Assembly (NCBI RefSeq): GCF_910594005.1
Contig: NC_057835.1
Coordinates: 48,446,001-48,510,000 of the forward strand
Length of the DNA stretch: 64,000 nucleotides
Reading direction: 5' to 3'
Source: Cervus elaphus
Lineage: Eukaryota; Chordata; Mammalia; Artiodactyla; Cervidae
Part shown: piece after piece, positions 32,100 through 44,192 of the stretch
Layout: each line of letters starts with the position of its first letter
How positions within the stretch are numbered: the stretch's first letter is position 1
Position numbers and translations under genes: made by a program
The notes under the pieces: generated by a model
Database searches by the model: none
What the model saw: only the letters and a program-made list of their open reading frames with translations
What the model was told of the DNA's origin: nothing

Positions 32100-34390
32100 A
32101 CAAAAATGGGTAATCTCACAAAGGAGTAGGAAAAGAAGTGAGAACCCAAAAGGCCTACAAGGAATCTTTGAAGATGGGGAATATATGGGGAAACGTTCAG
32201 TATCTGCGTTACCTGTTAACAAGGAGTGTCTGGGGTCAGGATATACCCAGCTCTGTCTGAAATAGCTCAGCAGCGTCATTGAGAACAAGCACTGAGGATG
32301 GTTGTTGGCTTCTGCACCCAGAAAGGTCACTGGCTGCTTAGTAAAGGCTGTGTCTGTGAATGAAAGGGAACTCTACCCTGAAAGGGGATGAGCAGAACAG
32401 TCTTTTCTGCATTTCTCCATTTGCTGGCTCAACAGAAGCAGTAAACAAACCCTATTCCCAGAACTATGCTGACAACACTGATGATGGCGGCACACAAATT
32501 AGGAGAGAAACAAAAAAGCCATGTTAATTTCAAGCTCCATTAGAAACACAGACAGAAGGGGAAAAAAATCAACATCTGCCAAATAGAAAAGGTCAAAATC
32601 AGAAGGGAAAGAAACTTTCTCTTTGACATCCTAAGAAAGGTACTGCCAACACTGAAGACATAGGAGGATTCTGTTTCCTCATAGACTTTGTTAACCATAA
32701 AATTCTTGTAAAAAGTTCTCTTGTCAGTATCTCCTCAAATCAGATCTATGAGGTGATGGAGAACAAGCTGCCTGTTCTTCCTCCTGGAAAAGAAAACTGG
32801 ATGGTGTTAGGAGTACAACCACAGGATTCCATTCCAAAGCTGTCTTCTATTTGGTCTATTGATGTAATTTTTTTTAAGAACCTCCAATAATGTTTATGAC
32901 TTTGGCATAATGCATAAGTAATATTCTTTTGAAGACTCCACTATATAAGTTGTCTATGATGTAAAACTGGCGTAACACAGTCTTGTCTGAAAGACATCGG
33001 GCCCTTGAATGCCTTTGTGAAATGTGCTGCAGGCCCCAGATCAAGCCCAGGAAATGCACATGTGTCTTCCTCTTAGTTGCTTGTGTTGAGGGGGATGATA
33101 CACAAAGGAAAACAGATATTCCTCCTAAGTTCTTTCTTATGTCATGGCAGTGAGCATTCTGGGTCTTTGATGATGAATGAGTGTTCATTTGTAAATTGAA
33201 TGCCATATGTATTAACTTCATTTCCTTCCAGGCGTTTTGTATTAGTGAGCATCACATATGACTTTATAATGCTCTGGTACCAGATGCCTGGTTGTTCTTT
33301 GATTCAATATATGCAGAAAGTAAAGATGCATACGGATGTCACCGTAACTCTTTGGCTAGGAAATCAGTCAGAAGTTCCATCCCACCTGGTGGCAAGGGAT
33401 TGACCTTGTTGATTTCTCGAGCTTCTCTCTCTGGAGTTTATGATCCTGTGACATATTTTCCCAGAGACAGTAAGTTTGAAGAATCAATCACTAGATGCAA
33501 TCAAATTCACCCTCCCTCTCCCAAAATCAAACAGGTATTTTTAAACACACAACCATATATACACATTTCAACAACAGCAGAGTTCTGTTTGAGAATGAAA
33601 ACATAGTCATTGCTAAATTACATGAGTGGACTGAGCTGAACTCCAGGTATTAGTTACAGTGGGAAGTGAGAAATTATAGACTTTTAAAATCAGAACGTGG
33701 ATTATGGCTTGAATTTAATTAAGTGCATGCTGTCACTTAATTATATTCAATCTATCTCTTTTTATATACCAACTCTTACTCCCAAATGTTTCATCTCTGC
33801 TCGTCGTGTTTTTTCTAGCTCTGCCATAAGCTCTTTGAGATCAGAGCTAATGTCACATAGTAATCCTCGACAAAGACATTAAAAATAAATTAAGGAGCGT
33901 AAGACTAGATGAATGTGGCTACAGATTCAAGACACTGCCATTTACATTACACAATATGACCTGAGAAATTTAAGAACATCTGAGGATATTCCCAGTTCTT
34001 CCCTGGAAGCCATTCATTTTCCCCTCCTCTGGCTTCCATAAATAATATACAGGTTTAATTTTTCTTTCTCTGGTCTTTTGTCCTTTGAATCCACCCCAGC
34101 AAAAATGCTCAACTCTATGGCACTGGAAAATATTGTAAAGAGCTTTACCATATTCCAACATTTATGTTTCTCTATGCTTATTTTTTTCTTGCTCTTCATT
34201 TGAGCTTTTAAAAATTTTCTCAGCTTCCACTGTCATTTTCTATTTGTGTTGTCTTTGCCTTCTTTTTGGCAGCTAAGGTACCTGTTTTAAATGAGATGTT
34301 CCCAAGATGCAGGTTAAGGACTCTCTACTTGTAGAAAAATACTCTAAGGATAATGTAAGGAACTAGTGGCAGTGGGTATGTCCAGGAACT
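32100..34390. other. Unique sequence, 2.3 kb
   Basis: One of the longest stretches with no recognised repeat. No exon with domain content found; the largest frames are 104-120 codons and featureless. AT-rich, with ordinary intron-like composition. Confidence 0.4.
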
Positions 34391-34465
34391 GATATTGATG
34401 TATGGCAGAAACCATGACAATATTGTGAAGTAATTCGTCTCCAATTAAAAATAAATTTTAAAAAA
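34391..34465 (+). repeat. L1 3' end fragment (old), sense
   Basis: 'gtatggcagaaaccatgac', 'gtgaagtaattcgtctcc' and an A-rich end are a diverged form of the same L1 3' tip seen at 21143. About 75 bp, no duplication visible. Confidence 0.7.
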
Positions 34466-35295
34466 GAAGTGTAGAATCATGGAGGAAAGTGTTTTCATTT
34501 TGTGACCATCTGCATGGATCGTTTTTGTCCATGAGCCTGCATTGCTTTTATAATTTAAAAACTGGTTAAAAGACAAAATGTCTACTCTCATTATGGCAAT
34601 TCTAGTATGTCCTAAGTTTTCATGAAATATGAATGCAATCAGTTTATGCATATGATTATTAGAAACAAATGAACAATCTCATTGTTTTAAGATACAACAC
34701 TTAATGAATTCTGTATCCCACCTTTTGAAGCATCTCGTAGGTGTCTAAGATTAAATACTGGTCAGTGATTCATGCTAGGGGACACTTATGGGCAGAAATC
34801 GACTAAGCTGCTTTTGTATTTGTAGCTTTCAGGTTTGTATGGCATACATTTATTGAGCACTTAATAACATAGAAAATATTTCTGTCAGTGGGTCAACAGA
34901 GCCACTTCCATTGCATCTTTCTATATTTTTACTCATGTTTTCACTCTTGGCAGTGTTCACACTTGTCACGTTGCACATGCTAAGTGTCCTCCACCTTGAT
35001 TACAGCTTTTTGCTAATTCTTCACGTCCGTGGTGCCATCACTTTTCACTCTTTGCGTTCCCTAAGTTTCTCTTTCTCTTTAGGTTTTTATGTCATTCTTT
35101 TCCCAGGGTTTTATTCCTGTGTCAGTCTTATCTGATCCTGCTCTGATTTATCATTAGCATTTCTACTCTGGCTTGTTTGTTTTGAGTTTCTGCAAATGGT
35201 TCAACCACTGTCAGACATGTTTTAACCTTTAAGTAAATAAATGCCTGCCTACAAGTGCATAAAATTATTTGACTCCATGAATGAACACTCAGAAA
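34466..35295. other. Unique sequence
   Basis: No gene or repeat recognised; no frame above 85 codons with any recognisable content. Confidence 0.4.
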
Positions 35296-35487
35296 CACAT
35301 GCTGGACATTCAGGTTACTTCCATGTCCTGGCTGTTGTAAATAGTGCTGCAGTGAACATTGGGGTACATGTGTCATTTTTAATTATGGTTTCCTCACATG
35401 ATATATCCCCAGTAGTGGGATTGCTGGGTCATATGGTAGTTCTATTTTTAGTTTTTTTTAAGGAAATTCCATATTGTTCTCCACAGT
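35296..35487 (-). mobile_element. L1 ORF2 fragment, minus strand
   Basis: 'acttccatgtcctggctgttg', 'taaatagtgctgcagtg' and 'gtgggattgctgggtcat' are L1 ORF2 in reverse. The copy ends where a Bov-tA begins. No 3' UTR and no open frame of note. Confidence 0.72.
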
Positions 35488-35803
35488 GAAAGTGAAAGTT
35501 GCTCGGTCATGTCTGACTCTTTACAACCCCATGGACTATACAGTACATGGAATTCTCCAGGCCAGAATACTAGAGTAGGTAGCCATTCCCTTCCCCAGGG
35601 GGTCTTCCCAACCCAGGGATCAAACCCAGGTCTCCCACATTGCAGGCAGATTCTTTTACCAACTGAGCCACCAGGGAAGCCCAAGAATACTGGAGTGGGT
35701 AGCCTATCCCTTCTCCAGGGGATCTTCCCAACCCAGAAATCAAACTGAGGTCTTCTGCATTGCAGGCAGATTCTTTACCAACTGAGCTATCAGGGAAGCC
35801 CAA
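35488..35803 (-). repeat. Bov-tA SINE, double-headed form
   Basis: BovB-like tail first ('gaaagttgctcggtcatg'), then two tRNA-like heads in tandem (ending near 35682 and 35801, 'agggaagccc' each). This is the reverse of the layout at 6663 and 41342. Confidence 0.87.
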
Positions 35804-35977
35804 AATATGTTTAAATTTGCACATTGTAGAAACTGTAATTTTAATTCCCAACAGAGTACGTATATAAATGCTCAGAGGCATATACAATTCTGTGAAGATG
35901 CACTGTCTGTCTGTAATCTGGAACATTTAAAAATTAGCAAAAAAAGAAGGAAAGAGACTGGCTATCTAATCCCCTTC

Positions 35978-36155
35978 ACCAGTGAGTCTCCAACTTTAGT
36001 TATCTATTAGAATTACTTGAAGAGCTGGTCAAAACACATTGCTGAACTACAGATTCAGTCAGTCTTCAGTGGAGCCTCTGAGTTTTCTTTTCTGACAAAA
36101 TCCCAGTTAATTCTGATTCTGTTGATCTCGAACAATATGTTGAGAACCATTGTGA
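35978..36155 (+). repeat. MER5A-type hAT/Charlie element
   Basis: 'gagtctccaactttagt', 'ttagaattacttgaagagc', 'aattctgattctgttg' and 'tatgttgagaaccattg' follow MER5A in sense order. Non-coding and old. Confidence 0.6.
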
Positions 36156-36643
36156 CCCCGGTTCTCCTGAGCACAGAGAAACACTGCATTTCCCAGCTGT
36201 GCTTGTATTGTGCTTAGATTAGGACCAAATGACTGGGTCCAGCCCAGCGGCACGTGTATGACATCTCCTAATCGGGCCACACTCTTTCCTGCATGGTCCT
36301 CCACTCTCTCTCAGGATCCTTTTCTGGGAGACAGTGGAAACTATGTATTGAAGATGGTGGTCTGCCAAGATGGAGGGTCCCTAGATCTGTGAGTTTGTGG
36401 TGAAGGAAAATAGCCTTATTCACATAAAACTGGCATGTGAAAGAAGAAGAAGCCTTTCTTGTCAGTTTATCAAGTCAGCAAGGTTTGGGCAGCATTGTCT
36501 GACTCATCCTAATCTGCATGACTTTCACGTGATCATGAGATGAACCAGTTTCCCAGCTCTGAGGCAGCTATGCAAACTTGAGAGACGATCAATCTACCAT
36601 CTACTCTCTACATCCCAAAAAAATCTATTTGAATTGACTTATA
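36156..36643. other. Unique sequence
   Basis: No gene or family assigned. Confidence 0.35.
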
Positions 36644-36872
36644 TGTACTTGGGACTTCTCTGGTGGCTCAGACGGTAAAAAATCCACCTGCAATGTGGGA
36701 GACCTGGGTTTGATCCCTGGGTTGGGAAGATCTCCTGGAGGAGGGCAAGGCAACCCCCTCCAGTATTCTTGTCTGGAAAATGCCTATGGACGGAGGAGCC
36801 TGGTGGGCTACAGTCCATGGGGTCGCAAAAAGTCTGACATGACTGAGCAACCAAGCACACACACGTGTACTT
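36644..36872 (+). repeat. Bov-tA SINE with short TSD
   Basis: Head 'ggacttctctggtggctcag', 'gggtttgatccctggg', body 'ggcaaccccctccagtattc' and tail 'gacatgactgagcaacc' with (AC)n. TGTACTT at 36644-36650 and 36866-36872 is a likely duplication. Confidence 0.88.
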
Positions 36873-37198
36873 AGCTTAGAGCTGTGTGTCTGTAGGCCAC
36901 AAAGATTGTTGCTAATCCTGCCAAACACCTCCTGAAGCCACTCTGATGCATTCTGGGATGATGATCTTTCGTCTGAGTTTTGCCAACTGCCAGCTCCTTG
37001 GACTCTCAATATTCTTACACTTTCAGAATAGTTCTTCCCATCCATACTTTGCTTCATATCGAAGGAGACCAAGGCCCTTTTCTTCTCATTCAAAGCACAT
37101 CACTGGACAGCTCTGCCTTGCCTGCCTCTGTTTCTCTTCCACCTTGGTCTGCCAGTGAAGTCATCCCAGAATTTCTTTTTGACAACCTGATTTATGTT

Positions 37199-37472
37199 TT
37201 TAGTTTTTATTTTATTTTTGGCTGTGCTAGGTCTTCACTGCTGTGTAGGCTTTCTCTAGTTGCGGCAAGCGGGATCTGCTCTCCGGTTGCAGTGTGCGGG
37301 CTTCTCATCGCGGTGGCGTCTCTTGTTGTAGAGCACAGGCTCGGTAGTTGTGGCACATGGCACGCGCTCTGTTGCTTCACAGCATGTGAAATCCTCCCAG
37401 ATTAAGGTTCGAACCCACGTCCCCAGCATGGGCAGGTGTATTCTTAACAACTGGACTACCGGGGAAGTGTTC
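37199..37472 (-). repeat. CHR-type SINE, long form
   Basis: 'ttttatttttggctgtgc', 'ctttctctagttgcggc', 'tctccggttgcagtgtgc', 'aaggttcgaacccacg' and ending 'actaccggggaagtg'. It retains CpG sites. It abuts an L1 3' end on the right. Confidence 0.87.
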
Positions 37473-37561
37473 TTTTTTTTTGTTTTCGTGAAAACTGTAA
37501 TTGAAGTATAGCTGGATAATGTTGTGTTGATTTCAGATGTACAGCAAAGTGATTCAGTTAC

Positions 37562-37603
<42 letters not shown>

Positions 37604-37925
37604 ACATCTATTCTTTTTGAGATTCTTTTCCCTTACAGGTTATTACAAAATATTGAGTATAGTTCTCTGTGCTATACAGTAAGTCCTTGTTGGTCATCTA
37701 CTTTACATATAGTACAGTGTATATGTTAATCCCAAAGTCCTAATTTGTCCCTCCCCCGCCCCTTTCCTCTTTGATAGCCAAAAGTTTGTTTTTTATGTCT
37801 GTGGGTCTATTTCTATTCTGTACATAAGTTCATTTGTATCTTTTTTTTTTTTAATTTAGGTTCCACCTATAAGCAATATCATGTATTTGTCTTTCCCTGT
37901 CTGGTTTACTGACTTGATTAGAGCA
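37473..37925 (-). mobile_element. L1 3' UTR, minus strand, with (AC)n
   Basis: 'aattgaagtatagctgg', 'gtgttgatttcagatgtac', 'tctctgtgctatacagtaag' and 'gttccacctataagcaat' are the artiodactyl L1 3' UTR in reverse. A perfect (AC)n of about 17 units lies at 37564-37598. No coding frame. Confidence 0.75.
37564..37598. repeat. (AC)n microsatellite within L1
   Basis: Uninterrupted AC units, likely expanded from an AC-rich spot in the L1 3' UTR. Confidence 0.95.
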
Positions 37926-39098
37926 GAATTCCCCTCAGGCATCTTCAGAGTTAAGGTCCTTTCATCGTGGTTATAACCCTTGGAAGCCCCCCAGAAGATC
38001 CCAGTTCCTTTACCCCCTTGCTGGTGTTACTTTGTTGAATCTGACCCACCCCCTCTCTCTGGACTCTGCCACACGTCCATCACCCCATCCTGCCCCACAG
38101 ACCCTGAAGAATTTGACCATCTGCCTACTTGGTATCTGCCAGGCTCTGGTATCCCATTTATTTGTCAGTTCTCCTATCCACACCTCTACACACAGCACAC
38201 TTCATAACTAAAGTGGACTTTAGTCAAACTCTCTTCTTTTTTATGTACGTGTTATATCATTGGCCCTAAGAATATCTCTCACAAACAGAATTAAACCAAA
38301 AGCAAAGACTTTTCCCAAATGTACCATTTAAAAATGTGCACTTCCCTTACCTAGACTGACTGGTGAAGTTTCATGGAGAGTGAGACAAGTTAGCTTAGAT
38401 CTGAATATTGAGTAGGACTTCACCTAAAAAATGTATATATATATATGTATATGTATATATACTTTACTCAACCCTTTCCTGGTATACTACACCACACTAC
38501 CTTACATAAAATAAAAGCCTCAAGATGGCAAAATATAAAAGATGCACATTTAAAAATGGTATTCATTGTTCTGATGATAAGTAGACTTACATTTGTTGAG
38601 AATTTTGAAATTCAGAAGAGTGCCAGCCTCTATCTAATTTCTTATATATTTATTTTATTGCCATGTCATCTAAATATAGTACCTAGATACTTGATATTCT
38701 GTTATACATTTAGGCTATGATTTATTCAAACAATCCAAACAAATGTTGCATCCGATTTTCTTGTTATTTATATAAAGACAGACTGACTAAATCTTGTGCA
38801 CATAACCTGATAATATTTCTAGAGTAGATCTAGAAACACATCTACCAAAAATCTGTTCCTTGATTCTTTTGCAAGGAAATCCCTTCGTAAAAGTGTATAA
38901 ACAATTGATGTAAATGCTACAAGAAAGCGCTAAAATGTGAAAAGTGGTTATGTCTGGCAAGAAGTTCACTAAGATGGGCAGAAATGGACAGATGAATGCT
39001 GTTTTCAGTTATAAGTGCTGCATTGACTTTGTGTATTGTTTCAATAAAAATTAACATATTATTAAAATTATTTTCCCATGTGAAATTATAAGAAAGGT
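37926..39098. other. Unique sequence
   Basis: No gene or family assigned. An imperfect TA/TG tract lies at 38432-38461. Confidence 0.4.
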
Positions 39099-39124
39099 AT
39101 ATGAATACTTTAAAGTATTCATAT

Positions 39125-39330
39125 TACATACCTGTATGAACAAGCTGCCCTTCTGAAAATATACACAAATTTACCCTCCCATCAAAAATGTAAAATGTTT
39201 CCCTTCCTGTAAAAGCCTCACAAAGCAGGTATTCTGTTTTCTTTTAAATATTTTTGAATTAACTTTAATATGCTTTCCTATTTGATTTACTAGCCATTTA
39301 TATTTCTTCTCTTTGCTTTTTAAATGAACA
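39125..39330 (-). repeat. Possible old L1 fragment, antisense
   Basis: 'caaatttaccctcccatc', 'gtttcccttcctgtaaaag' and 'actagccatttatatttc' resemble old L1 ORF2 in reverse. Weak; could be unique. Confidence 0.3.
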
Positions 39331-39598
39331 CACCAAAGCTTGTACATCTAATGTATGCTGTCTCTGTGACATCTGTCACTTTTGAAGGTGGTTTCCTTAC
39401 ATCAGTGACTTGGCCATGGCTTAAACATTTGGGTAACTCTTCTTTTTGAATGACCATCAGAGTCCAAGTCATGTTTTTTGGATATTCTTACGACCAACTG
39501 TATCATCAAGTTAGGGACAAATTGCAGAGCAACTGCAGGGTGATAACCTTAGTTTTCTTTTGTGGTTTTAAGTCATCTATGACAGGAACTGTCAAAAA

Positions 39599-39802
39599 GG
39601 CATTCCAGGGATCTTCTCTGGTGATCCAGCAGTTAGGAATCTGCCTTCCAGTGAGGGGACACAGGTTTGATCCCTCGTCGGGGAACTGAGATCCCACAGG
39701 ACAACTAAGCCACAACAAAGAGCCTGCACCTGCAATGAACATTCTACATGCTGCAACTAAGACATAATACAGTCAAAAATAAATAGATAATTGGCATTCC
39801 AG
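39599..39802 (+). repeat. CHR-type SINE with exact TSD
   Basis: Head 'gatcttctctggtgatccag', 'ggtttgatccctcgtcgg', 'gaactgagatcccacagg' and an AAAT-type tail. GGCATTCCAG occurs at 39599-39608 and 39793-39802. Confidence 0.9.
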
Positions 39803-40084
39803 TTTCCCATGGAGCCACAGGAATGTGAACAGAATAAATCCGTGGCTCTGGAAAAGCACTGCAATCATTTGACTATATCTAGTATGGAAGGCTTCTCACT
39901 AACTCATCATTTTACAGACTTCATATTTAATATGTTCATATGAATTAAAAGTCCATTAGTCTGCATGTCAATCTGTCATACAGTCTTATATACCCAGGGT
40001 TATACTGAGCAGACACTTAGAAATTGGATCAAGATGATAGACCAAGCATATTTTTGACTAGAATGTCATGCATCCTAAGGATTC

Positions 40085-40200
40085 TTCTCTGTTTTATTCA
40101 TTGTATTCCAGGCACCTAGAAGAGTCTCTAGCACAGCTAGGTGGTCAACAAATATTTACTGAATAAATGAATACATGATTAAAATATAAATGAATGAATG
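40085..40200 (+). repeat. L2 LINE 3' end, sense
   Basis: 'attccaggcacctagaag', 'gtggtcaacaaatattt' and 'actgaataaatgaatac' are the L2 3' terminus. Short and old. Confidence 0.6.
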
Positions 40201-40354
40201 AACAAACCAACACTTCACAACTGGGTCTTAAGACCAAAGCTTTGTTTACCTTCTTTTGTAGAACAACGCAAGATGGCAAATGCTTTTGAATAATACAACT
40301 GACAAATACACAGTAGAGGTCAAATGGCATTAAAAAAAGAGCAAGCTTCACTTC

Positions 40355-40740
40355 TCACCTTGGCTCTGTGCCCTCAGGGAATTTATAGTCTAGTGTATGA
40401 GATAGAGAGAGATTGATCAAATGTTCCTACAAATAAATGGGAAATTATGGATTTTGTTAAGTGCAGGCGTGTAACAGGCTTACCTGGCCTGAGTAATCAA
40501 GGATGGCTCCCTTCTCTGAGGAAGAGGTATTTCAACGACATATGAAGGTAAAGGGGACATTTTGAATACAAGTTCAAAGACAAAAAAATAAAAGCACCGT
40601 GCATTGGAGAAGCAGAGAAAAATCAGGTGCTAGGAAACTCTTGGGAGTAGAGAGTGTTGAGAGTGTTGACAGATGATGCTGGAGATAAGATCTTTGTAAT
40701 TCTTTGCTATGTGATAAGGGAGAGACTCACTGACCCTTAC
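40355..40740 (-). repeat. L2 LINE fragment, antisense (candidate)
   Basis: 'gccctcagggaatttatag', 'gatggctcccttctctgagg' and 'gcaccgtgcattggagaag' fit the L2 3' region in reverse. Confidence 0.45.
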
Positions 40741-40828
40741 CAGTAAGAAGGATTTGGTAACACCTACCTGGTAGATGTATTGTGAAGATCAAACATATAA
40801 GTGTAGCTGTTTGCTTAATGTCTAGCCC

Positions 40829-41150
40829 ATTGTTGTTGTTGGTTGCTAAGTCGTGTCTGACTCTTTGCAATCCCATGGACTGCGGCATGCCAGGCTTCTC
40901 TGTCCTTCACCATCTCCCAGAGTTGATGTCCATTGAGTTGGTGATGCTATCCAACCATCTCATCCTATGTTGCCCCCTTCTCTGGAGCCCTCAGTCTTTC
41001 CAAGCATCAGTGTCTTTTCCAGTGAGTTGGCTCGTTGCATCAGGTGGCCAAAGTATTGGAGCTTCAGGTTCAGTATCAATCCTTCCAATGAATATTCAAG
41101 GTTGATTTCCTTTAGGATTGACTGGTTTGATCTGGCCCATACAAGTGCTC
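40829..41150 (-). repeat. BovB LINE 3' end fragment (old subtype)
   Basis: Starts at the 3' tip in reverse ('gttgctaagtcgtgtctg'), then 'accatctcccagagttg', 'gcatcaggtggccaaag' and 'tccttccaatgaatattc'. Minus strand, older subtype, no working frame. A short MIR-like stretch (40755-40828) abuts its left side. Confidence 0.88.
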
Positions 41151-41199
41151 CATTATGGTCATTTTTTCCCCTCTTTCTTTTCTTTTATTTTATTACTTA

Positions 41200-41305
41200 T
41201 GTATTGAGTTCATTAAGAGCCAGAACTTGGTCTTCTCTTTCAGTGGATCCCCCTTAGTGCCTGTCCTGATGTGAACTGTTTGGTAAATGCTCAATAAGTG
41301 ACAGC
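41200..41305 (+). repeat. L2 LINE 3' end, sense (candidate)
   Basis: 'gagttcattaagagccag', 'ccttagtgcctgtcctg' and 'gtaaatgctcaataagtg' fit the L2 3' end. Confidence 0.5.
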
Positions 41306-41327
41306 TGGAGTTACTATTAGTAGTAAG

Positions 41328-41684
41328 TAGTCCATTGTATGGGTTTCCCTGGTAGCTCAGCTAGTAAAGAATCCACCTGCAATGCAGAACACCCCCGTTC
41401 AATGCATGGGTCAGGAAGATCCCCTGGAGAAGGGATAGACTTCCCACTCCAGTATTCTTGGGCTTCCCTGGTGGCTCAAATGGTAAAGAATCCCCCTGCA
41501 ATGTGGGAGACCTGGGTTCAATCCTTGCGTTGAGAAGATCCCCTGGAGGAGGGCATGGCAACCCACTCCAGTATTCTTGCCTGGAGAATCTCCAAGGACA
41601 GAGGAGCCTGGTGGGCTACAGTCCATGGGGTAGCAAAGAGTCAGACACAACTAAGCAACTCAGTACAGCATAGTCCGTTGTATG
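41328..41684 (+). repeat. Bov-tA SINE, double-headed, 14-bp TSD
   Basis: Two heads in tandem ('gtttccctggtagctcag' and at 41460 'gggcttccctggtggctca'), then the BovB-like body ending 'cacaactaagcaactcag'. Flanks TAGTCCATTGTATG (41328-41341) and TAGTCCGTTGTATG (41671-41684) differ at one base. Confidence 0.92.
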
Positions 41685-42774
41685 CTGGGTTTTACATTTA
41701 TTTTCTTACTTTGGATTTTATTTAATAAAAGCTGCTGTAGATTTTACTAAATCGAGTTCCTAGCAATGATAATTCCTAGGTGGAATTATGCATTTTTGCC
41801 ATCTGTTGAGATTTGATTGTACAGTTTGGATATGGTTTTATTTTCCAGCAAGTGGAGTGTTATTTCAGAGCTTCAAAACATCTGTAAAATTTAGAGTGAT
41901 GAAAAATGTAATCTATGTATAGTGAACTGCAACATATATTTGCATCACAGCATGTTTCTGATGGCTATTAGAAAAGAATATAAATACAGAGATTAAATGA
42001 ATGCATAGAAATAAAAATATCCTTTCACCAATAATTTGCTGCTCCAACAACAAAGCAATAATTTAGAGTTCTGACCTTGTAATTCAGCTGATTAGAGGAA
42101 TCCAATTCTCTCTCTATTTCATGTTATGTTGTATCTAATTGATGGAGAAGTCTAAGTGAATCAATATGCCCAAAATTGACCCAGACAAACTCCATTTCTT
42201 TTGTGTCTAGATGACATGTTTGCCCCGTTTTCCCAACTTTCCAGTAAAGAAAAGAAGTCTTTTCCCTCTTTTCCAACTGCGAAAGCTGCAAACTAAATCC
42301 GGGTTCTCCCTCTTTCTCTCTCACATAGTTACATAATAAAGTTCCCACATTCCAAACTTTGCTGACAATTCTGTTGAGCATACACAAGATAGACTAGAGT
42401 GCATCTCAGCCTTCCTTAACTAGATGAATCTAAACAATTTTAAAAACAACCTCTAATCAGATTTAATGTACTCAGACCCAGCCAAAATGCTCACAGAGCA
42501 GATCAGAGGAGAAAGAACACACGAAGCATCACCTTTTATGGCATGATCCTACATGATTCTTTTCTTCTGATTCTTGGGATAGAGCCAAGAAAATATTTAT
42601 ACTCTACATATTACCCACAAATGCTTTTCTTTTTTTTTTTTTGGTCTTTTTCATCTTTCCATTTTTATTAAGAAGTTAAGTTCCTGTTTATCTTACCTCT
42701 CAGTCCTTCCTACAAATACAGTTTTGTGTACTGGCCTATTCATAAATTATTAATGTCACATTGGGAAAAAACCT
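41685..42774. other. Unique sequence
   Basis: No gene or repeat recognised. Poly-T at 42630-42641. Confidence 0.4.
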
Positions 42775-43215
42775 TTCAGAAACGGGCCCTCCTGACATGT
42801 AACTACTGGTAATTTCAGCTGAGCGTCAGGGTGCCTGAAGCCCACCCAGCCCTACCAGCGAGAAAAAGCCTCTGAATTTCTTTCCGCTAGTGAAACAATT
42901 AACTTTATGTTCCATTTGCCGACTGCGGGGCCCACCTAAGTTGATTGTGTCTGTTAAACCCGTGTCAGTCTTTTCAGTCTGCTCAGCTCAGGGGAGAGTC
43001 AAAATGTATAGCCAGGCTCCGCGCTTTGGGGTAGAAATGAAAAGATTTGCACTCATCGAACAAGAAAATGGCATTGCTGGCTGTCAGTCCGGAAGGAAGA
43101 GCTTTTCTCTTCGACGCTGCTCAGCAGGCTCTGCTCACGTCCCCAGCTGCAGCTCACGCCTCACTGCTGAGCTAGCAGCCCACCCCACCTAACCTGGCAG
43201 GCAGACGTGTCTGAC
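42775..43215. promoter_or_regulatory. CpG-retaining unique block, candidate regulatory element
   Basis: By eye about 16 CpG sites fall in 440 bases, well above the surrounding unique DNA, and no repeat accounts for them. A 100-codon plus frame (42890-43192) crosses it but has no domain. It could be an enhancer, an unannotated promoter or first exon, or simply slowly methylated sequence. No TATA box or other core promoter element identified. Confidence 0.35.
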
Positions 43216-43330
43216 ATGAAAGCAACCCACCCTCAGATTGAGCCACAAGTATGCTCCAAACTGAGACCGAGTTCTGTTCAACTGAATAGGTGGCACTGCT
43301 CTTACTTTAGTGTGGATTAACCATCAGCTT

Positions 43331-43672
43331 TTGAACTAGGGTATTGGAGAAGACTCATGAGACTGCCTTGGACAGCGTGGAGATGAAACCAGTCAATCCT
43401 ACAGGAAATCAACCCGGAATATTCATTGGAAGGACTGATGCTGGAGCTCCAGTACTTTGGAGCTGACTCATTGGAAAGACCCTGATGCTGGGAAAGATTG
43501 AGGGCAAGAGGAGAAGGGTCGACAGAGGATGAGATGGTTGGATTGCATCACCAATTTAATGGGCTTGAGTTTGAGCAAACTCTGGGAGAGGGTAAAGGAC
43601 AGGGAAGCCTGGTGGGCTACAGTCCATGGGGTTGCAAAGAGTCGGACATGACTTAGTGACTGAACAGCAAAC
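43331..43672 (+). repeat. BovB LINE 3' end fragment (old subtype)
   Basis: 'gtattggagaagactcatg', 'gaagactcatgagactgcc', 'gaccctgatgctgggaaag' and tail 'gacatgacttagtgactg' plus 'aacagcaaa'. Sense orientation. It lacks several codons compared with its relatives and is not translatable. Confidence 0.88.
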
Positions 43673-44192
43673 CATCTGCTTTAAGATGGGCCTTCAATGC
43701 CCAGGAAATCGAGTGGGAGAGTAGTCTACAGAGCCAGCTTGTGTCTGAGGACATTATTTCTCACTAGCATCCGATACCCCTTCCCCTCTCCCTGCCACAT
43801 CGCGTCCAGCATAGAAACCCAAGTGGGCCAGTTGATTGGCTGTGAAGGGGGTTGGGGATTGCTTGGAAGAACGGGCTTGGAGCCCCATGGGTAGGAAATG
43901 CCACAGTTGGGATCTATGATCTGACTGTGTATGGGGGTGTTTTGCATTTCACATCTTCATCTGGCTTCTAGCAGCACACATCTGGCTCTGATTTTCACTA
44001 AAGTGTTAAAAAAAAAAAAAGGAAAAAAAGCAAAGTGGCTATGGTAATGCTCAAGGAGTTGTTTCTTAAGAAGGTAAATCTGCTGAGGAGAACATGTATT
44101 TGCAAACCAAATAGAAATTGACTTCTGTATTTTCGGTTTTCAGTTTTGTATGTTGTCTTTTCATTCGCAAATGTGGATTAGATGCCTAGTCT
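43673..44192. other. Unique sequence
   Basis: No gene or repeat recognised; A12 tract at 44009-44020. Confidence 0.4.

Noticed and set aside
36668..37405. Two 141-codon frames (one per strand) as genes
   Set aside because: Each is partly made of Bov-tA or CHR SINE sequence, and no protein domain is visible.
42890..43192. 100-codon frame in the CpG-retaining block as a gene
   Set aside because: No domain, no splice context and no similarity I recognise; kept only as part of a candidate regulatory block.
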